Shown here: positions 10,793 to 21,733 of the stretch, piece after piece
How positions within the stretch are numbered: position 1 is the stretch's first letter
Layout: each line of letters starts with the position of its first letter
Source of the DNA: Lineus longissimus
Taxonomy: Eukaryota; Nemertea; Pilidiophora; Heteronemertea; Lineidae
DNA: 64,000 nucleotides
Direction: 5' to 3'
NCBI RefSeq assembly: GCF_910592395.1
Contig: NC_088326.1
Location: 7,693,001 to 7,757,000, forward strand
Made by a program: the position numbers and the translations under genes
The notes under the pieces: generated by a model
The model's database searches: none
Told to the model about the DNA's origin: nothing
What the model saw: only the letters and a program-made list of their open reading frames with translations

Positions 10793-11169
10793 AAGACGAC
10801 AGTAGGTATTGGAAGTCAGTCCACGACTAGTAGAAAAATGTTTAGCCTGTACACCAGCTAACGCTTTAGAAGCCCCTCTTGCATGAACCTCCGCAGTATG
10901 AGTAAAATCAAGAGTGTCGTTTAGATCCTGACTTAATAGCGATAAGATGACACTAAGTCTAACTGGGTTGCATTTAACATGAAATTATATCTAGTTGGAG
11001 GTTCACTTTTCCGGCGGAAGTGCATCACTTTGGTTTTATCAGCATTAACAGACATGCGTCATTTCTTGCACCAATCTTCCACTATTCCTATCATACTTTG
11101 TAATGACTCCTCATTCTCACTAATTTGAATAATGTCATCAGCATAAAACAGTATTGAGATGTTGCGACC
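10793..11169 (-). pseudogene. LINE copy 2, RT palm with YADD box
   Basis: Minus-strand translation around 11160-11070 gives ISILFYADDIIQISENEESL, the RT catalytic box (motif C), and then GIVEDWCKK. Frames are broken on both sides. The part before the box is separated from the rest of the palm by the insert at 11170-11926. Confidence 0.75.
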
Positions 11170-11926
11170 ATTAAAGGGAATGGCCCGCCAAAAAATGGGG
11201 AGTTTTGGACGGCCCGGTCAAAACCTTAGGCGGGAATAAGGTTTCATTGATAAATATAAGGAGTTTCAAGGCCCCCAAATCACTTGTAAGGTTCAATAGA
11301 TACTGGCCTTTCATTGGTTTACCGTCTGCGTATCATTTACATACTCTCATTTTGAAAAATATGACAATATTTACGATCACGTTATTGATTTTTGCAACAT
11401 TTTCGGTAACGCGCCCCTTGCGGATCTGTAAGGTACCATTCGGATGCTTGAAAAATGCTTGTCTCGTCGATTCGCTCGCGGATAAACGCATCAGGTTGAC
11501 TGCAGCAACTTTTAATTGTTGGAGACAGAGAAGGAAGGAATATGATTATCAGTTTGATGAAAACTTTGCAAAGTTTCTTCTTGGGACTCGAAATCCATAC
11601 TACTATTCTCTCCATTTTCCATTTTCTCCTCTCTCCAACTCACTACTATCGCTATTGACTGCGTAACATACACTAACATTCTTTCGCTATCATTGCTAAC
11701 TTCATTTACTAGAACACTGGCCTCTTTGTAGCCGATTATGTAACCCATAGTGGAAACACCTGACAGCGCCGCCCGGCATGATCCACGTGCTACTGGCATA
11801 TTTATAACTCGTAGTAAATAAGGTTGTAAAAATATGCAAATGAGATGCCGTATATGGAAACCATGACGTCACTAAGCAGTTCTTATTTCTGCTACGGGTG
11901 GCGCTGTTGCTTGCTTCTGGAGGCGC
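11170..11926. mobile_element. Unidentified insert of about 0.75 kb in LINE copy 2
   Basis: LINE homology stops at the KEVE codons (about 11927) and resumes at RNISILFYADD (about 11168), so about 755 bases are foreign. The left edge reads AAAGGGAATGGCCCGCC and the right edge GGAGGCGCTATTC; I see no clear inverted ends or target duplication. Open frames inside (11205-11666 plus, 11512-11799 minus) show no known family. It is probably a non-autonomous element or a rearranged fragment. Confidence 0.5.
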
Positions 11927-12632
11927 TATTCAACCTCTTTAACAGTTATACCCATTTCGCTCGTTTTGACCGCCTCCGCTAGGTCGTTGATGTAAAGGGC
12001 AAACAATGTTGGCGACAGACAATCGCCCTGACGCACACCGCATGCAGTTTGGAAGGTTTCCGTGTGGTGGCCATTGATCCGCACCCTGGCTGTAGTGTTT
12101 GTATACATGGACAGCACTGATTTGAGAAATTGTCCAGTGGTACCCTTGTTATAGAGCTTAGTAATTAGGCTTTTCCTGTCGATACAATCAAAAGCCTTGG
12201 AAAAGTCAATGTAGCAAACAAACGTATGTTCCTTTTTTGCTTCCGATTCCTCACGGTAGTCGCCAAAGTATAAACGTGATCTTCACACCCTCTGTTTGGT
12301 CGAAAGCCATTCTGCTCATCCACCAACATCCCATGTTCATCTATATAACTCATCACTCGTCGATTGTTCAAAAGAGAGCTATATACTTTGTTCACTGTTG
12401 AGTTAAGGCTTATCCCTCGGTAACCGAGGGGGTCATTTCGGTCTTTGCCTGATTTATGAATAGGGTAGATTATAGACTCATTCCACGCTGTTGGCACTAT
12501 TTCACGTCTAAAAATCCCGCAAAAAAGCCGATGTAGAATATCTGTCATACGGGGACTTTTTAGTATTTTATTAGGAACTTTATCCACACCAGTACTTTTG
12601 CCTAATTTGATTTTGCGCAATGCTTTAACCAC
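11926..12632 (-). pseudogene. LINE copy 2, reverse transcriptase fingers and palm
   Basis: The first frame (12632-12165) encodes LRKIKLGKSTGVDKVPNKIL, IIYPIHKSGKDRNDPLGYRG and an EQNGFRPNRGCEDH block, all hallmarks of LINE RT fingers. A frameshift near 12240 moves palm motif A (CYIDFSKAFDCIDRKS) into another frame. The next frame (12117-11926) has ARVRINGHHTETFQTACGVR followed by QGDCLSPTLFALYINDLAEA (motif B region). The order is correct but three frames are needed, so the gene is dead. Confidence 0.85.
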
Positions 12633-14095
12633 CTCCTACCTACTAATCTCACTGTTCAACGCACCTACCCAGCTGTCAGTGTCCAAGTTATGTTTGACAT
12701 CTTCATAATCTCGTTGCACCTGTTCATAATGTTGCTCGTCATAATTTTGCGTAGTGGACGGGTTATAGAGCGCTTCGAACCTGGTTTTCCAAGTAGCTAA
12801 TATGACATCTTTCTCGCAAGATAAACTACCATCATCTGTTCTAACCGATGTAATCGTTTCCGCTGTTTTGGTCGGACCTAATTGTTTTATTTGTCTCCAG
12901 AAATCCTTGGGGTTACTCGCACGTACGTATTCAATGTTATCTATTTTCTCAGCCTCATATCACCTTTGACATTTCCTGTATTTCTTATCAACTCTCCTCG
13001 CGCCATTCGGAACCGCTCACGCAGAGCCCGTCTCTGCCCTCGATCGCCTCTGTAACGCAGAAAGCGTCTTTCCGCTTGTTTACATGTGTGCCATAGGGCA
13101 TCAAGCTCATCATTCCACCATGGTTTCTCTGTTATCCTATTTTGTCTCTTATTAAAATGTACTGTTACCTCACGTGAGGGTAAAATATCCGACATTTCCC
13201 TATGGAGCTCCCGCGTTAATGTCTGATACATCCCGTCAATTTCACCCTGACGCACATTATCTCGCAGTAAATTATCACAAATATTGAGTATAGCGTTTCT
13301 CCTTCGCTCATTCTCAAGGAAATTCAGTGAAACTCTATTGAGTTTGTATTGCATATCCCTAAGAACTCCACCTGTAGCTTCCTTGCACTTTTGATCATTA
13401 TGTTTACGGACGGTAGGATATTCCGAGAGACACACTGAGCATTTTATAAGAGAATGATCTGGTATTCTGCACTTAGCCCCATAATCACCAGGGTTCACAG
13501 TTTCACTCATTAAGAGAACATCACAGGATTTAACCCTCCTGACCTGTTGACAGGGCACCAGTATATAGTCAACCACGGATTTTCCTTTTACTGAAACACA
13601 CGTGTAATCATTCTTACCAGGAGCTTTACCGTTTACAACACAGAGGTTTGCATCCTTGATAAATCTATTAACAGGTCACCAAATCTATTTACAGTATCAT
13701 CCACGAAATTACGGTCTGGCAAATCCCTCTCCTCAGAGTCGATTTTTTTTCCTATTCGACCATTAAAATCTCCGGCAAAAATAACCAGCTCATCCTCACC
13801 GGTATTGTGATAGTAATATTGTGACAAGAGTGCGTCATAGAATTCCTGAGAGGAGTCCCCACGGGATGAATTTTCGGGTGGTAAATATAAAGCACATAGC
13901 AACATTGATTGATTGCTAGCCATTCGTGACGTCAGACGTAACCACAATATACCCTCGAAACACTTATCTACAATGTCCACCCTAAAATCATTCACGATTT
14001 CGTCTTTGATCAGAACTCTTATTCCTCCTGAACCTCTTATCGCTCGGGCATTTAAATTTGTCCGATTAAAACCGAACCACTCATAACCACGAACA
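12633..14095 (-). pseudogene. LINE copy 2, endonuclease and linker
   Basis: An APE-type endonuclease nicks target DNA for target-primed reverse transcription. The central part includes the RGSGGIRVLI block at about 14030, ALYLPPENSS, and the catalytic strand VIFAGDFNGRIG (about 13790). A one-base frameshift near 13660 separates this from VDYILVPCQQVRRVKSCDVL and PDHSLIKC (catalytic His region, about 13460). The linker TEKPWWNDELDALWHTCKQA follows. A second frameshift near 12955 leads into NPKDFWRQIKQLG. The N-terminal strand of the nuclease is missing, apparently deleted between about 14095 and the coiled-coil block. Confidence 0.8.
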
Positions 14096-14442
14096 GATTT
14101 TCAAGATCCCGAAAAGTTCTTTTCTCAGCTTTCAAATCGTTTTTCAGTTGCCTATTTCTTTTGGCCTGATCGTCCAGTGATCGACTTCCGTAGACTATGT
14201 TCTGACGTTTTCAGATGTGATACATCTTTAGCATGTTCGTTTACCGTCTCGGTGAGCTTCGTTAATTTTGCCTCATGATCAGGTATTTTACTCAAAAATT
14301 GGCTGTGTTTGTTTACAATTTTAGTCAGCTGATCAATGTTTACACTCTGTTTCTTATTTTCATCGGTCAATGCTTTCACGGAATTGTTTAGGTCTTTAAA
14401 TGCCGAGCGGACAAAACTTTCGAAATCACCTTTGTCGGACAT
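14096..14442 (-). pseudogene. LINE copy 2, N-terminal coiled-coil protein (ORF1-like)
   Basis: It starts with ATG at 14442 and reads about 96 codons of heptad-rich, charged sequence (for example LTDENKKQSVNIDQL and LTKLTETVNEHAKDVSHL). The coiled-coil character continues in a shifted frame to about 14100 (LKNDLKAEKRTFRDLEN). ORF1 proteins of many LINEs carry such coiled coils for trimerisation, but no zinc knuckle or RRM is seen. The role is inferred from position directly upstream of the endonuclease on the same strand. Confidence 0.55.
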
Positions 14443-15040
14443 TGTCGTTCTTCGAAATCGACAACTATAGAGAATCAGTCACGCGTGACGGCCTGCCTGG
14501 TAAAGGTTCGTACTAATAGGTCTGTCTCATGATAGAACGTTAGGGACAGACGGGAACCTAAGAAGTACCTAATTCAACGTACCATGCTTGTTAACTTTGA
14601 TGCTATTGGTTACACGAGCATTACCACCAGGGCTGCGCTGCTGTGATGAATACATACGTAAGGTCCTTCTTCTGATTGGTGGTCACCAAAGCACATTAGG
14701 AACGCCCACCTATACATACAATAGCTTTTTGACAACGTGCATTGGTTAACTGTCAATGAAGGGAAATCGATGTTACCGACGTTACCGAATAGGCCTTGTT
14801 ATAGACAAGCGGTCAATTATTGCTAAAAGCCTGGTTGGCGCGTATTAACCAAATTGAGTGTCTTTTTATTATCTAAGCAGTTACTATGCAAAAGAAACCG
14901 GTCCATTGTTGGACTGTGGCTGAGCAACAGTAACAAGTTATGACTATGATATGGGTCTAGTTTTAGCGCGGTTTTTAGTACAGTGTTGTCGAAGTGAACG
15001 AACAGTCATGTGTGATAGAGTGCTTGTTGGCATGGAGTAG

Positions 15041-15300
15041 ATGGCCCTTCTCCGGGAAGGGTACCAGCGACATAGAAATAATTATGTTCGCATTCTAGGC
15101 CACATCCGGCAAAATGTCAACCGTTTGCCGGAACGCACAAGGGCATTATCCGCTAGGCGAACCGCAAAACAACTCAGACGAAGGATAAGAGAAGTTATTG
15201 TAAGAGAAATTGCTGAGTTAGTACATGTATCGTATACCTCCCTCCACAAACGCACCCACACCCCACACAACAGTAGCACAGTAACAAAGGGGCCACTTCC
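15041..15300 (+). pseudogene. Second-gene fragment of Harbinger-like copy A
   Basis: It encodes a very basic, Arg-rich segment (YVRILGHIRQNVNRLPERTR, then RRRIREVIVREIAELVHV) convergent with the transposase fragment. The frame starts MALLREGYQRH; in copy C it starts 12 codons earlier as MCDRVLVGMEEM, which is interrupted by TAG here. It is the N-terminal part of an unrecognised protein, cut by the family's internal deletion. By position it could be the accessory protein gene that accompanies Harbinger transposases, but no Myb/SANT motif is visible. Confidence 0.5.
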
Positions 15301-15329
15301 ATATACCGATTATTCAAGGGGAGCACAAC

Positions 15330-16050
15330 TCATTCCACGATTGTCGATAATGACCTGAGTGCTGATACAATATTTGTGGACATGGCCACTGTAGAACAGG
15401 TGCGGGGATCCTCAGTCTCTGGGATCTCGATTGCGTGTACCGTTCCATCCATCGCCCCAACAGCATCTGGAATAGTATCCCAGTTGCCCCGCAGTTGTTC
15501 CCACTCTTCATCGGTCGGCCATGTTATACCGTCTTGAAAATAAGTCCACAAAACATCTGTCATAAAATAAAGTTCCCTGCAAACAGATTGCTTACTGATT
15601 TCAAACATTGCACTCATCGCAACAATGTCTGGATATTTCTTGATCCAATAGAAAAAAGTAGTAAACGGTTCTCCACCGACAGCAAATGATCTCGGTACCG
15701 TCCTGGCCTGTTTTCCAGAAGTGGCGTAATGTCCTCTACGAGGTGCTGGAAAGAGGCCACTGTCTCACCTGATAGATACCAAAAGTCCATCTGGTGGTTT
15801 CTAATTCTGGTAAACCGTCGTTACCACCGTATGGACCATTTGGTTGATTGGTGAGAACTTCATCAAGTCTTGGAGGCAACGGAGGCGGACGCACTTCTAA
15901 ATTATGAAATGCTGGTGTAAGCAAAACTGGTGGCGGTGGTATGGGCGGCGGAGCAGCGAACAAAAACATCCTAATTCTCACCATGGTGAAAGTAGCGTGA
16001 GGCCAAGCGACTGCTGGCCAACACAAACCATGGCAATTAAATGTTATCAA
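15330..16050 (-). pseudogene. Harbinger-like transposase fragment, copy A
   Basis: It begins at 16050 with a Pro-rich leader (FAAPPPIPPPPVLLTPAFHN) and continues in a second frame after a frameshift near 15730. The later part has the DDE_Tnp_4-type core: LYFMTDVLWTYFQDGITW, then AMDGTVHAIEIP with the first catalytic Asp. A further shift hides the second Asp block. The sequence stops where the shared internal deletion joins it to the opposite-strand gene, so the third catalytic residue is absent. Confidence 0.7.
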
Positions 16051-16662
16051 TAATCAATTCAATTTCGGACAAAGGAATGATATTTTATTGACCATTTTCA
16101 ATGCGTGTCTAATCATGTCACCACAGGGATAAGGCTAAACGCATAATAAAGGAAAATTACATGAACCTTCCCATATGGGCGGTCTATTGCCATTGAATGC
16201 AATTATCCAGTGCAAAGATCATTGTTACATGGCCGGCCTCCATTCAGAACTTGGAACGCAAACGTACTCCACGTGACATGTGAAGGCCTATTAGATTAAT
16301 CCTACTACGCGTCCATGGACGTTGATTTTGGTTCCCGTCCGTCGGTCTGTCTCATAACAGAACGTTAGGGACGGACGGGAACCAAAATCAACGTCCATGG
16401 ACGCGTAGTAGGATTAATCTAATAGGCCTTCACATGTCACGTGGAGTACGTTTGCGTTCCAAGTTCTGAATGGAGGCCGGCCATGTAACAATGATCTTTG
16501 CTCTGGATAATTGCATTCAATGGCAATAGACCGCCCATATGGGAAGGTTCGTGTAATTTTCCTTTATTATGCGTCTGGCCTTATCCCTGTGGTGACATGA
16601 TTAGACACGCATTGAAAATGGTCAATAAAATATCATTCCTTTGTCCGAAATTGAATTGATTA

Positions 16663-17330
16663 TTGATAACATTTAATTGCCATGGTTTGTGTTGGCCAGC
16701 AGTCGCTTGGCCTCACGCTACTTTCACCATGGAGAGAATTAGGATGTTTTTGTTCGCTGCTCCGCCGCCCATACCACCGCCACCAGTTTTGCTTACACCA
16801 GCATTTCATAATTTAGAAGTGCGTCCGCCTCCGTTGCCTCCAAGACTTGATGAAGTTCTCACCAATCAACCAAATGGTCCATACGGTGGTAACGACGTCT
16901 TTACCAGGATTAGAAACCACCAGATGGACTTTTGGTATCTATCAGGTGCGACAGTGGCCTCTTCCAACATCATTTGCTGTCGGTGGAGAACCGTTTACTA
17001 CTTTTTTTCTATTGGATCAAGAAATATCCGGACATTGTTGCGATGAGTGCAATGTTTGATATCAGCAAGCAATCTGCTTGCAGGGAAATTTATTTTATGA
17101 CAGATGTTTTGTGGACTTATTTTCAAGACGGTATAACATGGCCGACCGATGAAGAGTGGGAACAACTGCGTGGCAACTGGGATACTATTCCAGATGCTGT
17201 TGGGGCGATAGATGGAACGGTACACGCAATCGAGATCCCAGAGACTGAGGATCCCCGCACTTGTTCTACAGTGGCCATGTCCACAAATATTGTATCAGCA
17301 CTCAGGTCATTATCGACAATCGTGGAATGA
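16663..17330 (+). pseudogene. Harbinger-like transposase fragment, copy B
   Basis: The Pro-rich N-terminus (FAAPPPIPPPPVLLTPAFHN, RPPPLPPRLDEVLTNQ) is in one frame. After a roughly 60-base deletion near 16960 the core continues in another: LLFFYWIKKYPDIVAMSAMF and GAIDGTVHAIEIP with the first catalytic Asp. The second catalytic block is out of frame and the C-terminus is deleted. Confidence 0.7.
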
Positions 17331-17359
17331 GTTGTGCCCCCCTTGAATAATCGGTATAT

Positions 17360-17604
17360 GGAAGTGGCCCCTTTGTTACTGTGCTACTGTTGTGTGGGGT
17401 GCGGGTGCGTTTGTGGAGGGAGGTATACGATACATGTACTAACTCAGCAATTTCTCTTGCAATAACTTCTCTTATCCTTCGTCTGATTTGTTTTGCGGTT
17501 CGCGTAGCGGATGATGCCCTTGTGCGTTCCGGCAAACGGTTGACATTTTGCCGGATGTGGCCTAGAATGCGAACATAATTATTAATTATAAAGTTAACAA
17601 GCAT
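17360..17604 (-). pseudogene. Second-gene fragment of Harbinger-like copy B
   Basis: It is the same Arg-rich segment as in copies A and C (NNYVRILGHIRQNVNRLPER) on the strand opposite the transposase, but without the N-terminal codons because of the B-specific deletion. Function unknown. Confidence 0.5.
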
Positions 17605-18063
17605 GGTACGTTGAATTAGGTACTTCTTAGGTTCCCGTCTGTCCCTAACGTTCTATCATGAGACAGACCTAGTATGTCTGTCTCATAACAGAACGTAAGG
17701 GACGGACGGGAACCAAAATCAACGTCCATGGACGCGTAGTAGGATTAATCTAATAGGCCTTCACATGTCACGTGGAGTACGTTTGCGTTCCAAGTTCTGA
17801 ATGGAGGCCGGCCATATAACAATGATCTTTGCACTGAATAATTGCATTCAATGGCAATAGACCGCCCATATGGGAAGGTTCATGTAATTTTCCTTTATTA
17901 TGCGTCTAGCCTTATCCCTGTGGTGACATGATTAGACACGCATTGAAAATGGTCAATAAAATATCATTCCTTTGTCCGAAATTGAATTGATTATTGATAA
18001 CATTTAATTGCCATGGTTTGTGTTGGCCAGCAGTCGCTTGGCCTCACGCTACTTTCACCATGA

Positions 18064-18687
18064 AGTGATTTAGGATGTTTTTGTTCGCTGCTCCGCCGCC
18101 CATACCAACGCCACCAGTTTTGCTTACACCAGCATTTCATAATTTAGAATCAACCAAATGGTCCATACGGTGGTAACGACGTCTTTACCAGGATAAGAAA
18201 CCACCAGATGCACTTTTGGTATCTATCAGGTGAGACAGTGGCCTCTTTCCAGCACCTCGTAGAGGACATTATGCCCCTTCTGGAAAACAGGCCAGGACGG
18301 TACCGAGATCATTTGCTGTCGGTGGAGAACCGTTTACTACTTTTTTTCTATTGGATCAAGAAATATCCAGACATTGTTGCGATGAGTGCAATGTTTGATA
18401 TCAGCAAGCAATCTGCTTGCAGGGAACTTTATTTTATGACAGATGTTTTGTGGACTTATTTTCAAGACGGTATAACATGGCCGACCGATGAAGAGTGGGA
18501 ACAACTGCGGGGCAACTGGGATACTATTCCAGATGCTGTTGGGGCGATAGATGGAACGATACACGCAATCGAGATCCCAAAGACTGAGGATCCCCACCTG
18601 TTCTACAGTGGCCATGTCCACAAATATTGTATCAGCACTCAGGTCATTATCGACAATCGTGGAATGAGTTGTGCCCCCCTTGAATAA
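18064..18687 (+). pseudogene. Harbinger-like transposase fragment, copy C
   Basis: The best-preserved version of the shared core. From 18208 it reads without stops through FQHLVEDIMPLLENRPGRYR, FYWIKKYPDIVAMSAMF and WPTDEEWEQLRGNWDTIPDA. First Asp block: GAIDGTIHAIEIP. Second Asp block: VHKYCISTQVIIDNRGM. It then ends at 18687 where the internal deletion fuses it to the second gene. The catalytic Glu and C-terminus are missing, so it cannot be active. The fold assignment (DDE_Tnp_4, Harbinger-like) rests on these motifs. Confidence 0.75.
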
Positions 18688-18689
18688 TC

Positions 18690-18989
18690 GGTATATGGAA
18701 GTGGCCCCTTTGTTCCTGTGCTACTGTTGTGTGGGGTGCGGGTGCGTTTGTGGAGGGAGGTATACGATACATGTACTAACTCAGCAATTTCTCTTGCAAT
18801 AACTTCTCTTATCCTTCGTCTGATTTGTTTTGCGGTTCGCGTAGCGGATGATGCCCTTGTGCGTTCCGGCAAACGGTTGACATTTTGCCGGATGTGGCCT
18901 AGAATGCGAACATAATTATTTCTATGTCGCTGGTACCCTTCCCGGAGAAGGGCCATCTCCTCCATGCCAACAAGCACTCTATCACACAT
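18690..18989 (-). pseudogene. Second-gene fragment of Harbinger-like copy C
   Basis: The longest version: it starts MCDRVLVGMEEMALLREGYQ at 18989 and runs through the Arg-rich helices and HVSYTSLHKRTRTPHNSS, then enters sequence antisense to the transposase at the deletion joint. The family is unrecognised. It is highly basic and could be DNA-binding. Confidence 0.5.
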
Positions 18990-19480
18990 GACTGTTCGTT
19001 CACTTCGACAACACTGTACTAAAAACCGCGCTAAACAACTAGATCCATATCATAGTCATAACTTGTTACTGTTACTCAGCCACAGTCCAACAATGGACCG
19101 GTTTCTTTTGCATAGTAACTGCTTAGATAATAAAAAGACACTCAATTTGGTTAATACGAGCCAACCAGGCTTTTAGCAATAATTGACCGCTTGTCTATAA
19201 CAAGGCCTATATGGTAACGTCGGTAACATCGATTTCCCTTCATTGACAGTTACCCAATGCACGTTGTCAAAAAGCTATTGTATGTATAGGTGGGCGTTCC
19301 TAATGTGCTTTGGTGACCACCAATCAGAAGAACGACCTTACGTATGTATTCATCACAGCAGCGCAGCCCTGGTGGTAATGCAAGTGTAACCAATAGCATC
19401 AAAGTTAACAAGCATGGTACGTAGAATTAGGTACTTCTTAGGTTCCCGTCTGTCCCTAACGTTCTATCATGAGACAGACC

Positions 19481-19854
19481 TATTTGAACGTAAGAGCTGA
19501 TATCGTAAGAGGCAATATGGCTGCCAACATATGCACTGTCATGCACTACACACACACAGGAGGCTGCCGTGGAGATACTCAGAAGACGTTTCAAAAAATT
19601 CTAGCTTTACCGCACTTCAAAACAGTTCTTTTTATCATAGTTCGTATCTGCTTTATATCCGCTCTGTCGAACCAGGTTCTCAGTCTCATGAGACCTCAGC
19701 ATCTGCTCTTATCAAGGGGAAAATTCGGAGACTTTTCGACAGCGTTTCAAGGCAGCCGCCATCTTGAGCTTGTATTTTATGGCAGACTTATATGGCAGAC
19801 CAGCAGTCAAATTGCGCTGATTTTCATTCTGAAGGAAGGTCTTGCCTAGGGGTA
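19481..19854. other. No gene recognised
   Basis: A 126-codon plus-strand frame (19469-19849) spans this stretch but starts inside the copy C terminal repeat and has no recognisable domain. I do not call it a gene. Confidence 0.5.
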
Positions 19855-20024
19855 CTTACACACCAAGTATGAACTTTCTGGGTCAAACGGTTAAGAAACG
19901 TGCCACTTACTATTTTGTCAAAAGTTAACGACGGACGACGACGACGACGGCGACGACGACGGACGACGACGGACGCCAGACGCCGCAGTATCGTATAAGC
20001 TCACCTGACAGGTGAGCTAAAAAC
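19855..20024 (+). repeat. 3' end of the ATGGCC/GACCTCTGTGACC dispersed repeat
   Basis: It has GGTTAAGAAACGTGCCAC, then a (GAC)n-rich stretch ACGACGGACGACGACGACG, and ends with the hairpin AGCTCACCT-GAC-AGGTGAGCT (19998-20018) followed by AAAAA. The arrangement matches the right end of the complete copy at 51062-52182. The hairpin is kept although loop length differs (3 versus 6). Confidence 0.8.
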
Positions 20025-20504
20025 CCAGGAACTATCGATGTTTCTTGTATTTTGAAAAAAAACTCTTGACAGAAACATACACATCAAAATTGAAGAAGTC
20101 ATGGGCAATGTTGTCTTTATGCTCTGCTGAAAGTGGATCATACAATATTTATTCATGAGAAAAAGTAAAATGTATTGTATCCAGTTTAATCCTTTACAAC
20201 CGATACATTCATTCTATGGTTTCAAATAAAAGGGCCGTGAATTTGGGAATTAATAGTTCATTTATTGGGGGAAAACGGTAAAGGGGGTACAGACGTCTTA
20301 TTGACCGCTGCATTAAACCATAGTGACATGTATTCAGACATGTGCTTATATCATGTTGGTACGATGTATTACAAGACTTACTTTACTATTATGACATACC
20401 CTGGCCTGTGATTTTGGAATTTTAGAACTGATCTCTTCAGAGGACAACTCTATTAATGGGATCGTGTAGAGTGTTTTACCTCGCTTATCTAAACGCCAAA
20501 GACA
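20025..20504. other. No gene recognised
   Basis: AT-rich spacer without coding or repeat signals that I can support. Confidence 0.5.
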
Positions 20505-20930
20505 AAACAGCGTCCACCAGGTTTAAAAGCAAGTTTACAATCATTGAAATGAAATCAAATGGTCATAAATGCAATAAACCCAACTTTTTCCACATTTCCT
20601 GAACGTTGAATCACGTTGTGTGCTAGATTAGCGAGTTGTTTTCTAACATTCACCAGCGTCCACCGGCGTCGGCCGGCGTCCACCAGCGTCGGTGCCTTGT
20701 TGGATTTGACTTAGAGGAAATGATACATGTAGGGCTTCCCAATAGTACAGGAGCCTTGTGATTTTAGACAACAACTCCCTTCTTAAACCCAAATGTCATG
20801 AAGTTTCAGGAAATGAGTTTTATGGTGTATTTATTTCGTTTATGGCTACTAAACTTTATTTTGATGACTTTATACCTGGCATTAAACCTGGTGGACGCTG
20901 GTAGACGCTCGTGGACGCAGTTTAGGAGGA
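20505..20930. mobile_element. Foldback/MITE-like element with GCGTCCACC motifs
   Basis: Left arm CAGCGTCCACCAGGTTTAA (from 20509) and right arm TTAAACCTGGTGGACGCTG (about 20884-20902) are inverted. Similarity continues inward for about 90 bases at an estimated 70% (for example AAATCAAATGGTCATAAATG against its diverged partner). The centre holds a GC-rich cluster of GCGTCCACC/GCGTCGG units (20650-20690). Related GCGTCCA motifs occur in the foldback element at 37708-38087. Confidence 0.5.
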
Positions 20931-21558
20931 CTGGAAAAGGAAAAAAGAAAGGCATACCTGCACTCATGGAAGTATTACGAAAATCTATGACGCAATTCAA
21001 AGAATTAATTTTCGAAATTATCCTCAAAAATAAGAAATAAATTGCAATCACATAAAATGAGCATGAATTTTGGCAAAAAATACTACGTTTGTCAATAACG
21101 TTCTATTTTAAAATTCGGCATTCTCAAGGGGAAAGGTTCATATTCATGAAGTGAATATACCATCAACACTGTGGACATCTTTACGTCATTCTCTCATAAC
21201 TCTTCAACAGTCAACGTCCAACGACAATCTCATGCGACAATTAGTAATATCAAATCATATCGAACACCTTAAAAGCCTTTTGTTTGATTTTAAAAGCAGT
21301 TATCGAGAAAACAGACATCACCCAAAATAATCAAGAAATAAACGCACATATGACCACAAAAACACCATTTCTTAAAAACCCAGCAATTTATACGAAATAA
21401 ATCTGAAGAGAGACAAAACTGCATACAGGTACAGCTACGCTATGAACAATAACAATACCTATAGTGATAGAGTGCAAGGAGAAAATCGACGGAAAACACA
21501 AACTCAGGATCAAAAATAAGGATCACATTGTGAACAACATTGTTACTGCCATGAGATA
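20931..21558. other. No gene recognised
   Basis: AT-rich spacer. An 80-codon frame at 20798-21040 overlaps the foldback arm and is not supported. Confidence 0.5.
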
Positions 21559-21733
21559 CGAGCGCCACCAAACGTCTATTTGAGTGTATGTCAATTTGAG
21601 ATACGACACAAAAATGTTTATTTCAGGTACGTCTCCGTTAAAACGAGCGCCACCAAACGTCTATTCGAGTCATAACACGACATAAAATGTATATTTGAGA
21701 CAACCTCTATTTATGCGGAAATAACCGCCCATA
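21559..21733 (+). repeat. CGAGCGCCAC...ACCGCCCATA family, copy 2
   Basis: It opens twice, ACGAGCGCCACCAAACGTCT at 21559 and again at 21644, and closes ATAACCGCCCATACC at 21733. The doubled start suggests a partial tandem duplication of the left end. Confidence 0.6.

Larger units (their letters stand above)
9722..14450 (-). mobile_element. Decayed non-LTR retrotransposon (Jockey/CR1-like LINE), copy 2
   Basis: On the minus strand, parts appear in the right order for a LINE: N-terminal coiled coil (14442-14152), apurinic-type endonuclease (about 14095-13500), linker, RT fingers and palm (12632-11926), YADD box (about 11130), and the C-terminal cysteine/histidine region (10792-9815). A TAAATAAAAT tail lies near 9722-9745. 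At least four frameshifts, a deletion removing the start of the endonuclease, and a 0.75-kb foreign insert in the RT show it is dead and old. It differs in sequence from LINE copy 1. Confidence 0.8.
14520..16343 (-). mobile_element. Harbinger-like DNA element, copy A (inverted)
   Basis: It is bounded on the left by GGTCTGTCTCATGATAGAAC...GACAGACGGGAACC (14520-14559). At its other end only the inner 14 bases of the terminal repeat remain (16330-16343), where copy B begins. Its inside is an inverted version of copy C. A TA dinucleotide flanks the left end. The internal joint between transposase and second gene is the same as in B and C, so it is a member of an already deleted sub-family. Confidence 0.75.
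16344..17669 (+). mobile_element. Harbinger-like DNA element, copy B
   Basis: Both 40-bp terminal repeats are complete: GGTCTGTCTCATAACAGAAC... at 16344 and the inverted form ending GAGACAGACC at 17669, followed by TA. Compared with C it lacks about 490 bases near its right side (equivalent to about 18918-19404) and about 60 bases within the transposase frame. Its left end lies directly against copy A, whose terminal repeat is cut short there. Confidence 0.8.
17675..19480 (+). mobile_element. Harbinger-like DNA element, copy C
   Basis: It opens TGTCTGTCTCATAACAGAAC (first base changed relative to GGTCTG) right after B with only TAGTA between, and closes GAGACAGACC at 19480 followed by TA. 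It carries the longest right part of the three. About 48 bases of the transposase leader are lost near 18149. Direct head-to-tail contact with B is unusual for independent insertions. Confidence 0.8.

Noticed and set aside
15736-17046. Matching Pro-rich proteins on both strands taken as a divergent gene pair
   Set aside because: They are the same transposase fragment in inverted copies A and B of one transposon.
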